A DNA stretch of 64,000 bases from contig CBDFIW010000004.1 in the NCBI GenBank assembly GCA_965248255.1, positions 2,108,001-2,172,000 of the forward strand, given 5' to 3'. Below the pieces are notes generated by a model that saw nothing but the letters and a program-made list of their open reading frames with translations, searched no databases and was not told where the DNA came from. The position numbers were made by a program, and so were the translations under genes. Source of the DNA: JAKZVK01 sp965248255. Lineage in GTDB: Bacteria; Acidobacteriota; Terriglobia; Bryobacterales; UBA6623. Shown piece by piece: positions 9,811-17,792 of the stretch (position 1 is its first letter; each line of letters opens with the position of its first letter).

Positions 9811-10047
9811 CTTGTTCACCTTCAGGATAGCGCTCGGAGGCGGGGGTGGAAGGCGACTCGATGGAGTAAGTGGTTGGAAATGGGGGAGATCGGGATTTGA
9901 AAGTTCTGTGACTCGTTGGGGCGACGCAGCGGAAACCGCCGGAACGAGCTTGCTTCGGCAAGGAGAGGAAGCGGCAGGCAGCGGTTGGCAGTTAGGGTGA
10001 ATGTCCCCTTCGGGCCCGCAGGATGAACCGGCCCCTGGAGAAAAAGG
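9811..10047. other. Intergenic region between HGL leader and intron remnant
   Basis: About 240 bases without a recognisable gene. It should hold the promoter of the HGL gene on the minus strand, but no convincing -35/-10 pair was seen. The right end is probably the 3' exon side of the group II intron remnant. Confidence 0.3.
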
Positions 10048-10087
10048 GTCGCGGTAGGGACGCCGGTCACCCGACGCCCCCCGCACA

Positions 10088-10120
10088 GATCCGTACGAGC
10101 GGGACTACCGCATACGGCTC
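10088..10120 (-). ncRNA. Group II intron domain V
   Basis: Directly after the reverse transcriptase stop codon, the minus strand reads GAGCCGTATGCGG, then a short loop, then CCGCTCGTACGGATC. This 33-base hairpin matches the conserved catalytic domain V of bacterial group II introns in sequence and position. One G-A mismatch in the lower stem replaces the usual G-U pair. Domain VI-like sequence follows to about 10048. Confidence 0.75.
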
Positions 10121-10831
10121 CTACCTTGGATGCATGGCGTCAAAGCGAACGTTTGGATAAGGATGCAGGGTGCGGGCGGTGGGGATATACACCCGGATCA
10201 GACGCCGCATGCGTCGCCATTGCATCTTCGCGACTTGGCTGCGTCGAGCAAGCGCCCGCCGCCAATACCACGCCACTGCGCTGCGAAACGTGCACAGACT
10301 TCGCCGATTCCCCGGAATCGCATGGTAGTTGAAGTAGCCTTGGACGACCTTTCGCAGCCATTCCCCGGTCTCCGCAACCGGCGCGTGACGACGTTGACGC
10401 AGTTGCTGCTTCACTTCCCGCAGCTTCTTGGCCAGTCGTTTGCCTACCGTCTTGCGGCGCACCACGAAATAGCCCGTCCTCGGGTGCTTCCCGCAAATGT
10501 GCGTGAACCCCAAGAAGTCAAAAGTCTCCGGCTTCCCCTCCCCACGCTCTCGCCGGTTCGATCGAGCAAAACGCCCGAACTCAATGAGTCGCGTCTTCTC
10601 CGGATGCAGCTCCAAACCGAACTTCGCCAATCGTTCCCGTAACGCTTCGAGGAACTGCTCCGCCTCGGCTCGTCGCTCGAAACCCAGCACGAAATCATCC
10701 GCGTAACGAACGACGATTACGTCGCCCTTGGCGCACTTTCTCCGCCAGGCTTCCACCCACAGATCGAACACATAGTGAAGATAGATATTCGCCAGGCCGC
10801 TACCCGGTTTGGATGTTCGCCCTGGACTCAC
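10121..10831 (-). pseudogene. ltrA: Group II intron reverse transcriptase/maturase, N-terminally truncated
   Basis: The open frame gives 236 residues, of which about 224 (from LANIYLHYVFDLW) match intron-encoded proteins. The catalytic YADD box is present in VVRYADDFVLGF, followed by HPEKTRLIEFGRFA and FDFLGFTHICGK. A maturase-like region then runs to the C-terminus (GYFNYHAIPGNRRSL). Finger-palm segments RT0-RT4 are missing, so the protein cannot be an active polymerase. The first dozen residues come from unrelated sequence at the junction. Confidence 0.85.
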
Positions 10832-11130
10832 TCTTTCACCTGCCGGACGTTTGGTATTGCAGCGACCTAGTCAGCGAGGCCTTCCTACGGGCCGGCATCG
10901 AGCTCGAAGTGCGCACGCCAATGTGGGATGCGTCCGACGACCGGGAGACACGTGACCACATGTTCTTTCTGAGGGGTGAAGCGACGCGACGCTTCGGCGA
11001 GGTCGACGGCGAACGGTACCTGCGGGGCTTTGAGCTGCCAGAGGAGTTCCTAAGCGGGGAGCGTCGATGTCGGTCCGCCGCCAGGGCCGGTCCCACGCTC
11101 AATTCGATGGTCCGAAGCAGCTCTGGTTAA
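10796..11130 (+). pseudogene. C-terminal fragment of a YiiX-like (permuted NlpC/P60) hydrolase
   Basis: The open frame from 10813 gives 105 residues. The segment DVWYCSDLVSEAFLRAGIEL resembles the YCSELV cysteine motif of YiiX/YebB-type permuted papain-like enzymes. The histidine half expected N-terminal to it is absent, because the truncated intron abuts it at about 10796. The last 20 residues look unrelated to the family. This is read as a broken gene, with moderate certainty about the family. Confidence 0.45.
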
Positions 11131-11562
11131 AGCAGGTCTCGAGGATGGGCGAGCTCATCGACGTAGAGTTCAACATTGCAGAAAGGTCGCGAGGCTGATG
11201 TCGGGCTTCATATGTGACCCCTGGGTGTGCGGGGAAGTGCAGCTCGACGTCGAGGACGTGGAGTTGACTGACGCAACATACACGGGTGACTTTTTCTGTC
11301 GGAATCTGTTGCCGGAGTCCTTAGTACAGTCTGGCATCGAAGACAGGGTGAACGAAGAGGTGGAGCCTCTGCGAAAACGGTGGAAATGCCACGGCCCTAA
11401 AGGGGACGGAGCCCTTTTTTCGCACCTTGGCAAGGTGACCCCCAGTGGGGTCGCTTGTTCCCGGCGGGTGTCCCGCAGCGGTACAATTTGCTCAGGCTAG
11501 GAACGGGCTACGGTCGGCCAGGCGATCACTGACTACGACATCGTCGAGGCACCCAAGTCAAG
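11131..11562. other. Gene-free region with small hairpins
   Basis: A 100-codon open frame (11198-11500, plus) has no recognisable family and no clear ribosome binding site, so it is not called. The stretch contains a G-rich AGGGGACGGAG phrase at about 11400 and a 6-bp hairpin at 11437-11452 (GACCCC with GGGGTC). Similar phrases recur near 12475 and 17185 and look like remnants of dispersed repeats. Confidence 0.4.
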
Positions 11563-12387
11563 ATGAACCCTATCCCTATTGGTGATTTCGATGCGGCGGT
11601 GGCGTGCCTGGAAGCGCAGGGCTACGTGTTGTTCGACAAGGTACTCGACGAGGAAAAGACAAGCCACTTTACCTGGGTGGTCATGCAAGCGCCCCGTCGC
11701 GCCGTTACCGAAAACTACGAGACGACGGAGGGCTTACTAGATACCGCGCCTGAGCTAGCCGAGCTGATCACGCATCCGGAGATCCTGGAGATTGTCCGCT
11801 TCTTGATCGGTGGCCGCTCGGAGGCGGCGGACAACGCGTTCGCCTGGCCGAAAGAGGATCGCGCGCGTGTGTTCTGTGTTGACGCGCTGATTTCGCATCC
11901 CGGGTCGCAGAAGCAGTATTGGCATTGCGATCCCCCGGCTCACCAATCGGTCCGGCAAGGGCAACCGCTGCCGGATTTCCCCACGTCGGTCAACGTGCTC
12001 TGGATCTTGACGCCGTTTTCCAAAACAACAGGCGCCGCGCGCGTCCTGCCCGGCAGCCATCGCTTGCGGGAGATGCCGCCGGCCACGCCAGATGATCTGG
12101 ATGGCGAAATCTCCCTTACCGCAGACCCGGGCAGCGTAGCGATTTTGCCCAACACCGTTTGGCACGCGGCCGGCACCAACCAGAGCGACCGTGAACGTGT
12201 CATGGTTTCGTGTGCCTACAACCCCTGGCGGATCGGCCGCCTGTCTCCTGACAACGATCCGATTAGCCGCCAGACTTGGGAGCGGCTGCCGCCAGCAGCG
12301 AAGCAGTTGACGGAGCACCAGCTTTATTGGAAGCCGTCTTCTGAGCGCACTGCCTACCCTTGGCAGGAAAAGGAAGACGCTTCCTGA
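11563..12387 (+). CDS. Phytanoyl-CoA dioxygenase (PhyH) family protein
   Basis: The protein is 274 residues, a typical length for Fe(II)/2-oxoglutarate dioxygenases of the PhyH family. The metal-binding facial triad is visible: H121 and D123 in YWHCDPP and H201 in NTVWHAAGTN. R210 in SDRERV is placed to bind the 2-oxoglutarate carboxylate. The GAARVLPGSHRL segment is the conserved strand-loop of the family. It probably hydroxylates a small molecule in the cytoplasm; the substrate is unknown. The gene stands alone, flanked by repeat-rich non-coding DNA. Confidence 0.85.
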   Translation: MNPIPIGDFDAAVACLEAQGYVLFDKVLDEEKTSHFTWVVMQAPRRAVTENYETTEGLLDTAPELAELITHPEILEIVRFLIGGRSEAADNAFAWPKEDRARVFCVDALISHPGSQKQYWHCDPPAHQSVRQGQPLPDFPTSVNVLWILTPFSKTTGAARVLPGSHRLREMPPATPDDLDGEISLTADPGSVAILPNTVWHAAGTNQSDRERVMVSCAYNPWRIGRLSPDNDPISRQTWERLPPAAKQLTEHQLYWKPSSERTAYPWQEKEDAS

Positions 12388-13044
12388 GAGAATCCACGGT
12401 CAAACTGGATTCTCTGCGTTTCCGTCGAACCGACGGACCAACCGGCGGGGTGCCCGGGCCCCAAAAGGGGACGGAGTTGGACGGGGGCCGTTCGGGGACG
12501 GCCGTTCGGGGACAAAGCCCGAACTCGGGTTGGCAAGGCGACCTCGCGGCACCGCTCGATGTGAACCGGCGTTACCCAACGATTCCGCAGTCCAACATCC
12601 CTCTCGGAGAAAACCCAGTCACAGAATCTGCGTCCCACGGAATCAATGACTTACGGTGAAAACGGGCGATTCCCTCACACCGGTGCGCTACCCTGAGATC
12701 GGAGGGGGAGGACGTGGCAACCCAGGACGGCAACCTCGCCGAAAACCTTGCCAAACTGTGCCAAAAGGCCGGCCAACCGGCGTTAGGGCCTGCAAGGAAT
12801 CTGCGTGAATCCGCGTAATCTGTGGATGGATCGAGAGACGCTGCGTAATTCGTGAACGTGGTTGGTGAGGCGCGGCCGAAGGAGTTGAGTCGCCCTTTTC
12901 AGAGCTCTCTCCCGATCGGTGGGTTGTTTTCCCAGGGTTGACACCCAGGGCTCTTAGTTGGGCCGCCCCCGTCGGGGGCTGTGCGGGCGTCAGAAAAGTC
13001 TGTTGGATTCGCTAAAAATGTGCGCAGGAGGGATGGGAAAGCGG
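12388..13044. other. Gene-free region with tandem repeat and repeat-like phrases
   Basis: No gene is supported here. A 14-base unit GGCCGTTCGGGGAC is repeated twice in tandem at 12486-12513, next to another AGGGGACGGAG phrase. A phrase containing CTGCGTGAATCCGCG lies at about 12802. I recall such text from intergenic repeats in many soil bacteria. Confidence 0.4.
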
Positions 13045-13157
13045 TAGAATGGTAGCGGCCCCGACGGAAGCACGAACTTCCGCCGAGGCCTTTCGCCACC
13101 ACGGACATAGCCCGTGAAAGCGACGGTACCATTCTAGCGGGCCTGTGTCCGTGGTGG
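13045..13157 (+). ncRNA. Structured leader with interleaved complementary arms (candidate cis-regulatory RNA)
   Basis: Four arms occur in the order A1-B1-A2-B2. A1 TAGAATGGTA (13045-13054) is perfectly complementary to A2 (13127-13136). B1 (13096-13114) pairs with B2 (13138-13157) over 19 positions, with one G-U pair and one bulge. Since A2 lies in the loop of B, the helices can only form together as a pseudoknot, or as alternatives. A separate hairpin C (13057-13070 with 13077-13090, 12 pairs and two mismatches) sits between A1 and B1. The element ends 26 bases before the ATG of the small AT-hook-like gene. No known riboswitch class was recognised. Confidence 0.55.
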
Positions 13158-13183
13158 TCTTCTCGACCAAAGGGAAGGTCATC

Positions 13184-13387
13184 ATGGACGTCGATGCGGT
13201 GTTGAAGGCGCTCTACCAGGAGCGCGAGTTGCTGAGCCAAGCGATCGGGACGCTGGAGATTCTGGCGCACGGCAAGGGCAAGCGGCGGGGCCGTCCGCCG
13301 CAGTGGCTGCGCGAGGGCAGACAAGAGCGTCCTTCGCGGCCAGATGCGGAAGCACTGTCCGCTGTGTCATCAGTATACGACGCTTGA
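13184..13387 (+). CDS. Small coiled-coil protein with AT-hook-like motif
   Basis: The protein is 67 residues from the ATG at 13184, with the purine-rich AAGGGAAGG in front. A GTG at 13145 in the same frame would lie inside the structured leader and is less likely. Residues 1-27 (MDVDAVLKALYQERELLSQA and onward) form an amphipathic helix. It is followed by GKGKRRGRPPQWL, whose RGRP core flanked by basic residues is the AT-hook DNA-binding signature. I recall similar tiny proteins with the MDxDAVxxxLYxE start in Acidobacteriota; no function is known. A role in DNA binding is inferred. Confidence 0.65.
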   Translation: MDVDAVLKALYQERELLSQAIGTLEILAHGKGKRRGRPPQWLREGRQERPSRPDAEALSAVSSVYDA

Positions 13388-13554
13388 ACGCGGGAGACGG
13401 CACCGCCCCGTGGGTGTCAATCTGGAGCTTCGCAGGGCAAGCCGATCTTGAGGATGTCCCACTGCCCTGAGTACCAAGCCTCCTGTGTACCGTTCATGAG
13501 ATAGGCAAATGGGTTCTAGTCAACGCCAAGCCACATTGGCTTGGGACGGTCTCG
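13388..13554. other. Intergenic region
   Basis: About 165 bases between the AT-hook-like gene and the 3' end of the P-loop kinase. No gene or clear terminator was recognised. Confidence 0.3.
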
Positions 13555-14250
13555 TCAACGGCCGCTCTTGCCGGCTTGGGTTTCCCCCAGGGCAGGCCGG
13601 GACAGCGATTCATTGATCTCTTCGAACTGATAATCAGCCGACACGCGGTAGATCCGATGGGCGTTCCGGCGTAACGTGCGCTGCTGGTCGGCGTAGGTGC
13701 GATACGTAATCCGGTGTTTCACGTCTGCTTGTGGATCGCCGTAGTGTCTTTCCGCCTTGTCTCGTCTGGCCGACATCTGTTCACTTTGCTCAAACGACCG
13801 AGGCAGGAGGACGTACTTCAGATCCCACAGCCCGTCAAAATCCTCATAACACCAGGCGAAGCCGTCCAGCAGAATGACCGGTTTGGGGTTAAGAGGCCCG
13901 CGAGCCTCCAATGCAGGGTCTCGATCGGGGAAACGCTGATAGACCTTATCGGGAACGGCCAACCCGCTGCGGAGAGATAGCAAGTCGTGCTTCAGTTGGT
14001 CCATGTCCCGTGCGGCATGATCGATGCCACTGACGTCGAGAGCCGCCCGCACCCGCCGTGAGTAGATCTCACGATCATCGACGAGGGTGAGCACCCGGTC
14101 ACAGCCGACCTTCTCGGAGATCCGAGCACACAGGCTGGACTTCCCTGTGGCCGGCGGCCCGGTGACCATGACGACAACGCGGGTGGCACGCTCCGCGAGG
14201 CGCGCCAGTATCTCTTGGGCGATCTCGGAACCGACTGCGGCGGCTGTCAT
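13555..14250 (-). CDS. P-loop kinase of the uridine kinase/phosphoribulokinase type
   Basis: The protein is 231 residues from the ATG at 14250; the frame stays open to 14361, but the extra residues are not family-like. The Walker A motif GPPATGKSS is at residues 31-39. A Walker B-like strand PVILLDGFAWCYED and an Arg-rich lid region MSARRDKAERHYGDP follow. Uridine-kinase-type proteins of unknown substrate share this order. It probably phosphorylates a small metabolite in the cytoplasm. The gene is divergent from the YdjM-like gene, with about 100 bases between the starts. Confidence 0.72.
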   Translation of the reverse strand: MTAAAVGSEIAQEILARLAERATRVVVMVTGPPATGKSSLCARISEKVGCDRVLTLVDDREIYSRRVRAALDVSGIDHAARDMDQLKHDLLSLRSGLAVPDKVYQRFPDRDPALEARGPLNPKPVILLDGFAWCYEDFDGLWDLKYVLLPRSFEQSEQMSARRDKAERHYGDPQADVKHRITYRTYADQQRTLRRNAHRIYRVSADYQFEEINESLSRPALGETQAGKSGR

Positions 14251-14351
14251 ACAGAACTTGTCTCTGCTTCCACGAAGGGAACTCACAGAGCCCACCCGGG
14301 AAACAAGACGCTCCACCACTACGTTACAACGGTAGATACGACCTTGCTGAG

Positions 14352-15356
14352 ATGGACTCATTCACTCAATTCGCGTTGGGTGCGGCCGTGGGCGGGGCCA
14401 CACTGGGGGGGGGCGCCGGACGCAAAGCAATCCTGTGGGGCGGGATCTGTGGCACGCTGCCAGACCTCGATATCTTCGTGCCTATGGGTGATCCGGTCTC
14501 GGACTTCACTTACCACCGCGGCGCTAGCCATGCCGTCTTCTTCCTGACGCTCGCCGCGCCGGCGGTGGCGGCCTTGATATGGAGGCTACACAAGGATCTG
14601 TGCGGTGACTACCGCCGGGTTCTGTGGATGGTCTGGCTCTGTCTGGTGACGCACCCGCTGCTCGACTGTTTCACCGTCTACGGGACGCAGATCCTTTTGC
14701 CTTTCACCGACTACCCGGTGGGATGGTCAACGATCTTCATCATCGACCCGCTGTATACCCTTCCGCTCGTCGCTGGCCTCGTCGCCGCATGGGCCGGCGC
14801 AGCTCAGTATCCGCGGCGAGCCGCCCGCGTGTGCCTCGTGGGGCTCGTGATCAGCTCGGCCTATCTGGCGGCCTCGGTGGCCACCAAGGTTCGCGTCGAT
14901 CGCGTGGCCCGGGCCGCACTGGCCGAGAGGGGTGTTGCGGGCGCCCGATTCCTCAGCGGCCCGACCACGTTCAACATCCTCTTGTGGCGAATCGTCGTCA
15001 TGCAGCCGGAGGGATACATGGAGGGGTTCCATTCGCTGTTCGATCGGTCCGGTCGGGTCGAGTTCGTGACCTACCCGAGCCGGCCCGCGCTACTCAACGA
15101 CATTGCAGACGAATGGGCGGTTCAGCGGCTGACATGGTTTACGAAGGGCTTCTATCGCGTGCGGGAGGACTCGCAGGGCGTCACGCTCACCGATCTTCGC
15201 ATGGGCATGGAGCCCCTCTATGTATTCTCATTCCGCATCGGCGAGCGTGCCGGCCCGCGGATCGTCTCTGTACTCCCCCAACAGATACCGCCCGAACGCG
15301 TCAGCGTCGATAGCCTCCTATGGATCTGGAATCGACTCCGAGAGGCCGTCAACTAG
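14352..15356 (+). CDS. YdjM-like membrane-bound metal-dependent hydrolase
   Basis: The protein is 334 residues with about four membrane segments in the first 190. It starts MDSFTQFALGAAVGGATLG, the usual beginning of the YdjM/DUF457 family, followed by LPDLDIF and YHRGASHAV. The Asp and His residues of LPDLD, HRGASH and THPLLD are the proposed metal ligands of the family. The C-terminal 130 residues form a soluble domain. Escherichia coli YdjM is LexA-regulated, but no SOS box was seen here. The stop overlaps the end of the convergent Ldh pseudogene by four bases. Confidence 0.82.
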   Translation: MDSFTQFALGAAVGGATLGGGAGRKAILWGGICGTLPDLDIFVPMGDPVSDFTYHRGASHAVFFLTLAAPAVAALIWRLHKDLCGDYRRVLWMVWLCLVTHPLLDCFTVYGTQILLPFTDYPVGWSTIFIIDPLYTLPLVAGLVAAWAGAAQYPRRAARVCLVGLVISSAYLAASVATKVRVDRVARAALAERGVAGARFLSGPTTFNILLWRIVVMQPEGYMEGFHSLFDRSGRVEFVTYPSRPALLNDIADEWAVQRLTWFTKGFYRVREDSQGVTLTDLRMGMEPLYVFSFRIGERAGPRIVSVLPQQIPPERVSVDSLLWIWNRLREAVN

Positions 15357-15966
15357 GTGCCAGGTTCTATGGGAGCCGGCATCGTAATGCCCAGTTTTTC
15401 ACCCACGTCCGCTAAGTCTCTAGCGGTGGCCTCCGGCAGCGGGATACCGTCCCGCCCTCGCTCTGCTCGATTGCGAACCTCCACCTCACCCGCAACAAGC
15501 ACCTCGGAGTTGCCCTCGGCCGTCGGCACCCTCTTCGCCGCGGCCATCGTTTCCGCGACCATTGATTGATAGGTAGCGGCCCCGCCGAAGGCCGCGGGAT
15601 CAATGACGACCAGAAAGACGCCGGCCACACGGCCGCGCGGATCGTCCACCGCTTCGCGGATCCTGGCGCCGATCAGCGTCGGCTCGGGGTCGTCAATTGT
15701 CGCCAAGGCGCCGAGTAAGGCCGAGGCCATCGCAAGGCCGTAACCCTTGTGGCCTGCCACCCGGCCGCCCAGCGGCACGAGCGTTCCGCCGGCACAGAAG
15801 TCCTCTGTCTTCGTTGTGGGCTTGCCGTCCGCGTCGAGTCGTGCCCGGAGAGGTTCGACCGAATCAGGTGGCCGGCCACGGTGGCGGCGATGTCCGGCTC
15901 CGTGCCGGTTGCTTCGAAAATGGTCCGGACATACGGTTCAAGATCCTGTGCCTCCCAACGTTGCAT
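15353..15966 (-). pseudogene. Malate/L-lactate dehydrogenase (Ldh2 family), internal deletion
   Basis: The N-terminal part (from 15966) reads MQRWEAQDLEPYVRTIFEAT and then HLIRSNLSGHDS, matching the start of Ldh2-family enzymes. Near 15837 the sequence jumps directly, in another frame, to DADGKPTTKTEDFCAGGTLV and GGRVAGHKGYGLAMA, which lies in the C-terminal third of the family. The middle part, well over 100 residues including much of the NAD-binding region, is absent. The gene is therefore a deletion pseudogene rather than a sequencing artefact. Only the C-terminal 141 residues form an intact frame. Confidence 0.8.
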
Positions 15967-16075
15967 TGGTCAGACCAGACTAGCAAAGTGATGCGGTTCT
16001 CCCCGTGCCGTGGCAGTTTCCCGCGCGGAGCACGGGTGCCCAGCGGGGAAATGGTAGCATCAGGATACGACTGCG

Positions 16076-17083
16076 ATGAGAGGCTTCCCCAGGTACACCC
16101 TGTTAGGCTACACCCTGTTGGCTGGGCTCTCGGCGCTCCCGAGTGCCGCTTTCCAGGCGGGTTCCGACCCCCATCAGGGAATGCAACAGCAGCTTCAGTC
16201 GTTGTTGACCGGCGACCTCAGCACAGGGTTCATCCTGGCGGCGCTGGGCGTCTCTTTCTTTGCGGGAGCGGCTCACGCACTCACTCCCGGTCACGGCAAA
16301 GCGATCGTCGCAGCGTATTTAGCGGGATCGCGCGGCACCATTGGCGACGCCGTGTACCTAGGCAGCGTCGTCACAGTTACTCACACGGCGGGGGTGTTCA
16401 TTCTGGGGCTCGTCGCTCTTTACGCGTCGCAGCACTTGCTGGTGGATCGCGTCCTGGTCTGGCTCTCCTTGATCAGTGGACTACTCATAGTGGGCATCGG
16501 AACCTGGTTGTTCTGGTCTCGCTGGCAAGCCCTACGAAACGGCACCGGAGGGCAGCACAGTCATTCACACTGGCCCTTCGGCGGGCATAGTCACACTCAC
16601 GAGCACAGCCACGCCCATCCCCACAGCCACAGCGACGCGCATGAGCACTCACACAGCCACAGTCATTCCCACGACCATCAACATTCCCACGACGCCCCAC
16701 ATTCGCACTCGCACGATCAGGATCATGGGCACGAACACGGGCACTCCAAGCCGGCGCTCCCGAAGAGCGGCCGGGGAAGCCTGCTGTCCCTCGGCATCTC
16801 TGGTGGGCTCGTCCCTTGCCCGGAAGCGATGGCCGTCCTATTGGTATCAATCACCATCAACCGGCTCTTATTCGGCCTGGTGATTCTGGTCTCCTTCAGC
16901 TTGGGGCTGGCTGCGGTGTTAATCGCCATCGGCGTGGCCATGGTGCTGGCGGGGCCCACTTTCAACCGCTTTTCGAAGGATGGCCTCTTAGTTCGTCTGA
17001 TTCCGGTGAGCAGCGCAGCCGTCGTCACTCTACTGGGCGTCGCGATTCTCTACCGGGCGGCGGCCGAGGGCGGGATTCTGTAA
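16076..17083 (+). CDS. Nickel/cobalt efflux transporter of the NicO/RcnA type with His-rich loop
   Basis: The protein is 335 residues with an N-terminal signal-like segment and about six membrane spans. The family signatures are GAAHALTPGHGKAIVAAYLA near residue 65 and ISGGLVPCPEAM after the loop. Between them, residues 158-224 are dominated by His-Ser and His-Asp pairs, a metal-binding cytoplasmic or periplasmic loop as in RcnA. A 15-base near-perfect tandem repeat encodes YTLLGYTLL in the signal region. It probably exports Ni(II) or Co(II). No metal-sensor gene is adjacent. Confidence 0.85.
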   Translation: MRGFPRYTLLGYTLLAGLSALPSAAFQAGSDPHQGMQQQLQSLLTGDLSTGFILAALGVSFFAGAAHALTPGHGKAIVAAYLAGSRGTIGDAVYLGSVVTVTHTAGVFILGLVALYASQHLLVDRVLVWLSLISGLLIVGIGTWLFWSRWQALRNGTGGQHSHSHWPFGGHSHTHEHSHAHPHSHSDAHEHSHSHSHSHDHQHSHDAPHSHSHDQDHGHEHGHSKPALPKSGRGSLLSLGISGGLVPCPEAMAVLLVSITINRLLFGLVILVSFSLGLAAVLIAIGVAMVLAGPTFNRFSKDGLLVRLIPVSSAAVVTLLGVAILYRAAAEGGIL

Positions 17084-17231
17084 GCGGCCATCCCGTCAGG
17101 GGGCTGTGAAAAATGGGGGCTGTGCCGAGATACTCCTACGTAACTCCTTTGTTTTCAACTCCTACGAGCGGCGCGAAGCGGACTGTCCCCGATTTTTTCC
17201 AGGGACGACACGCAAGAACGGAGTTCTCCGG
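17084..17231. repeat. Remnant inverted repeat of GGGGACAGTC type
   Basis: The arm at 17108-17125 (AAAAATGGGGGCTGTGCC) and the inverted arm at 17180-17198 (GGACTGTCCCCGATTTTTT) are imperfectly complementary. Such G-tract and T-tract ends are often left by dispersed REP-like elements. No transposase gene lies between them. Confidence 0.35.
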
Positions 17232-17612
17232 TTACTGCCAATTGTGGGCGGACTGGTCGCTCGTTACCAACGATTCGAAAATCGCCAACACCTGCTTGCG
17301 GTAAACATACATGCGGCGCAAGTTCTCGCGGAAGGACTTGTCGTACTCACGCGCACGCATCCATCTGTGATATTGCTTCGGGGAGACGTCGATCTCCTGA
17401 CGCAGCGACTCGACTGGACGTCCCCTGAGGAACATCCCGTAGAAGATCGCCGCTTCGCGTTGCGGCGCATACATCTCTGCTTCGAGCGCTGGCACTTCGA
17501 ACTCCGGCGGCACAGGGTCACTACCGACGGGCGGCCTGGATTCAAAAAACTCAGTATAGTCTCGGGCACCCCGGCTCGCAAGGGCATTTTGGCCGTCTAC
17601 TTTTCCCTCCAT
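17232..17612 (-). CDS. Conserved hypothetical protein with helix-turn-helix-like region
   Basis: The protein is 126 residues from the ATG at 17612; a TTG at 17648 would add 12. Residues 45-115 look like a compact helical domain (EMYAPQREAAIFYGMFLRG, then DVSPKQYHRWMR and RMYVYRKQVLAIFESLV). The DVSPKQYHRW segment resembles a helix-turn-helix recognition region. I recall related small proteins in Acidobacteriota, but cannot name a family. The gene has no obvious operon partner. Function is unknown. Confidence 0.6.
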   Translation of the reverse strand: MEGKVDGQNALASRGARDYTEFFESRPPVGSDPVPPEFEVPALEAEMYAPQREAAIFYGMFLRGRPVESLRQEIDVSPKQYHRWMRAREYDKSFRENLRRMYVYRKQVLAIFESLVTSDQSAHNWQ

Positions 17613-17792
17613 ATCGGCTCCCGTGGAACCTGACTTCCGGGCCGGCAAGGCGTTAACTTGAGTAAGATTCCACTATCCACAAGCAATCTGACCGCGGGGG
17701 AATCTCTACATCGCAGGGGTCTAGCCTAGGCTAGGGGCTTGGCCGCTGCCGTTCGATATGATGAGGAAGACTCCGCATCAAGCCGCCGCCCA

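Larger units (their letters stand above)
10048..10831 (-). mobile_element. Truncated bacterial group II intron (3' part only)
   Basis: The element keeps the 3' half of the intron-encoded protein and the terminal RNA domains, but its 5' part is gone. The break is near 10796, where the reverse transcriptase homology begins abruptly at LANIYLH. The likely 3' boundary is near 10048, after CCCTACCGCGAC, which resembles the ends of bacterial introns. No 5' GTGYG end or domain I was found upstream; a different gene fragment lies there. The element is therefore a dead remnant. Confidence 0.72.

Noticed and set aside
11198..11500. A 100-codon plus-strand frame
   Set aside because: No ribosome binding site, no family residues, and the end runs through repeat-like hairpins.
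16088..16117. GTTAGGC box near 16102 as an attC site
   Set aside because: It lies in the coding tandem repeat of the Ni/Co exporter signal peptide and has no fold or partner box.
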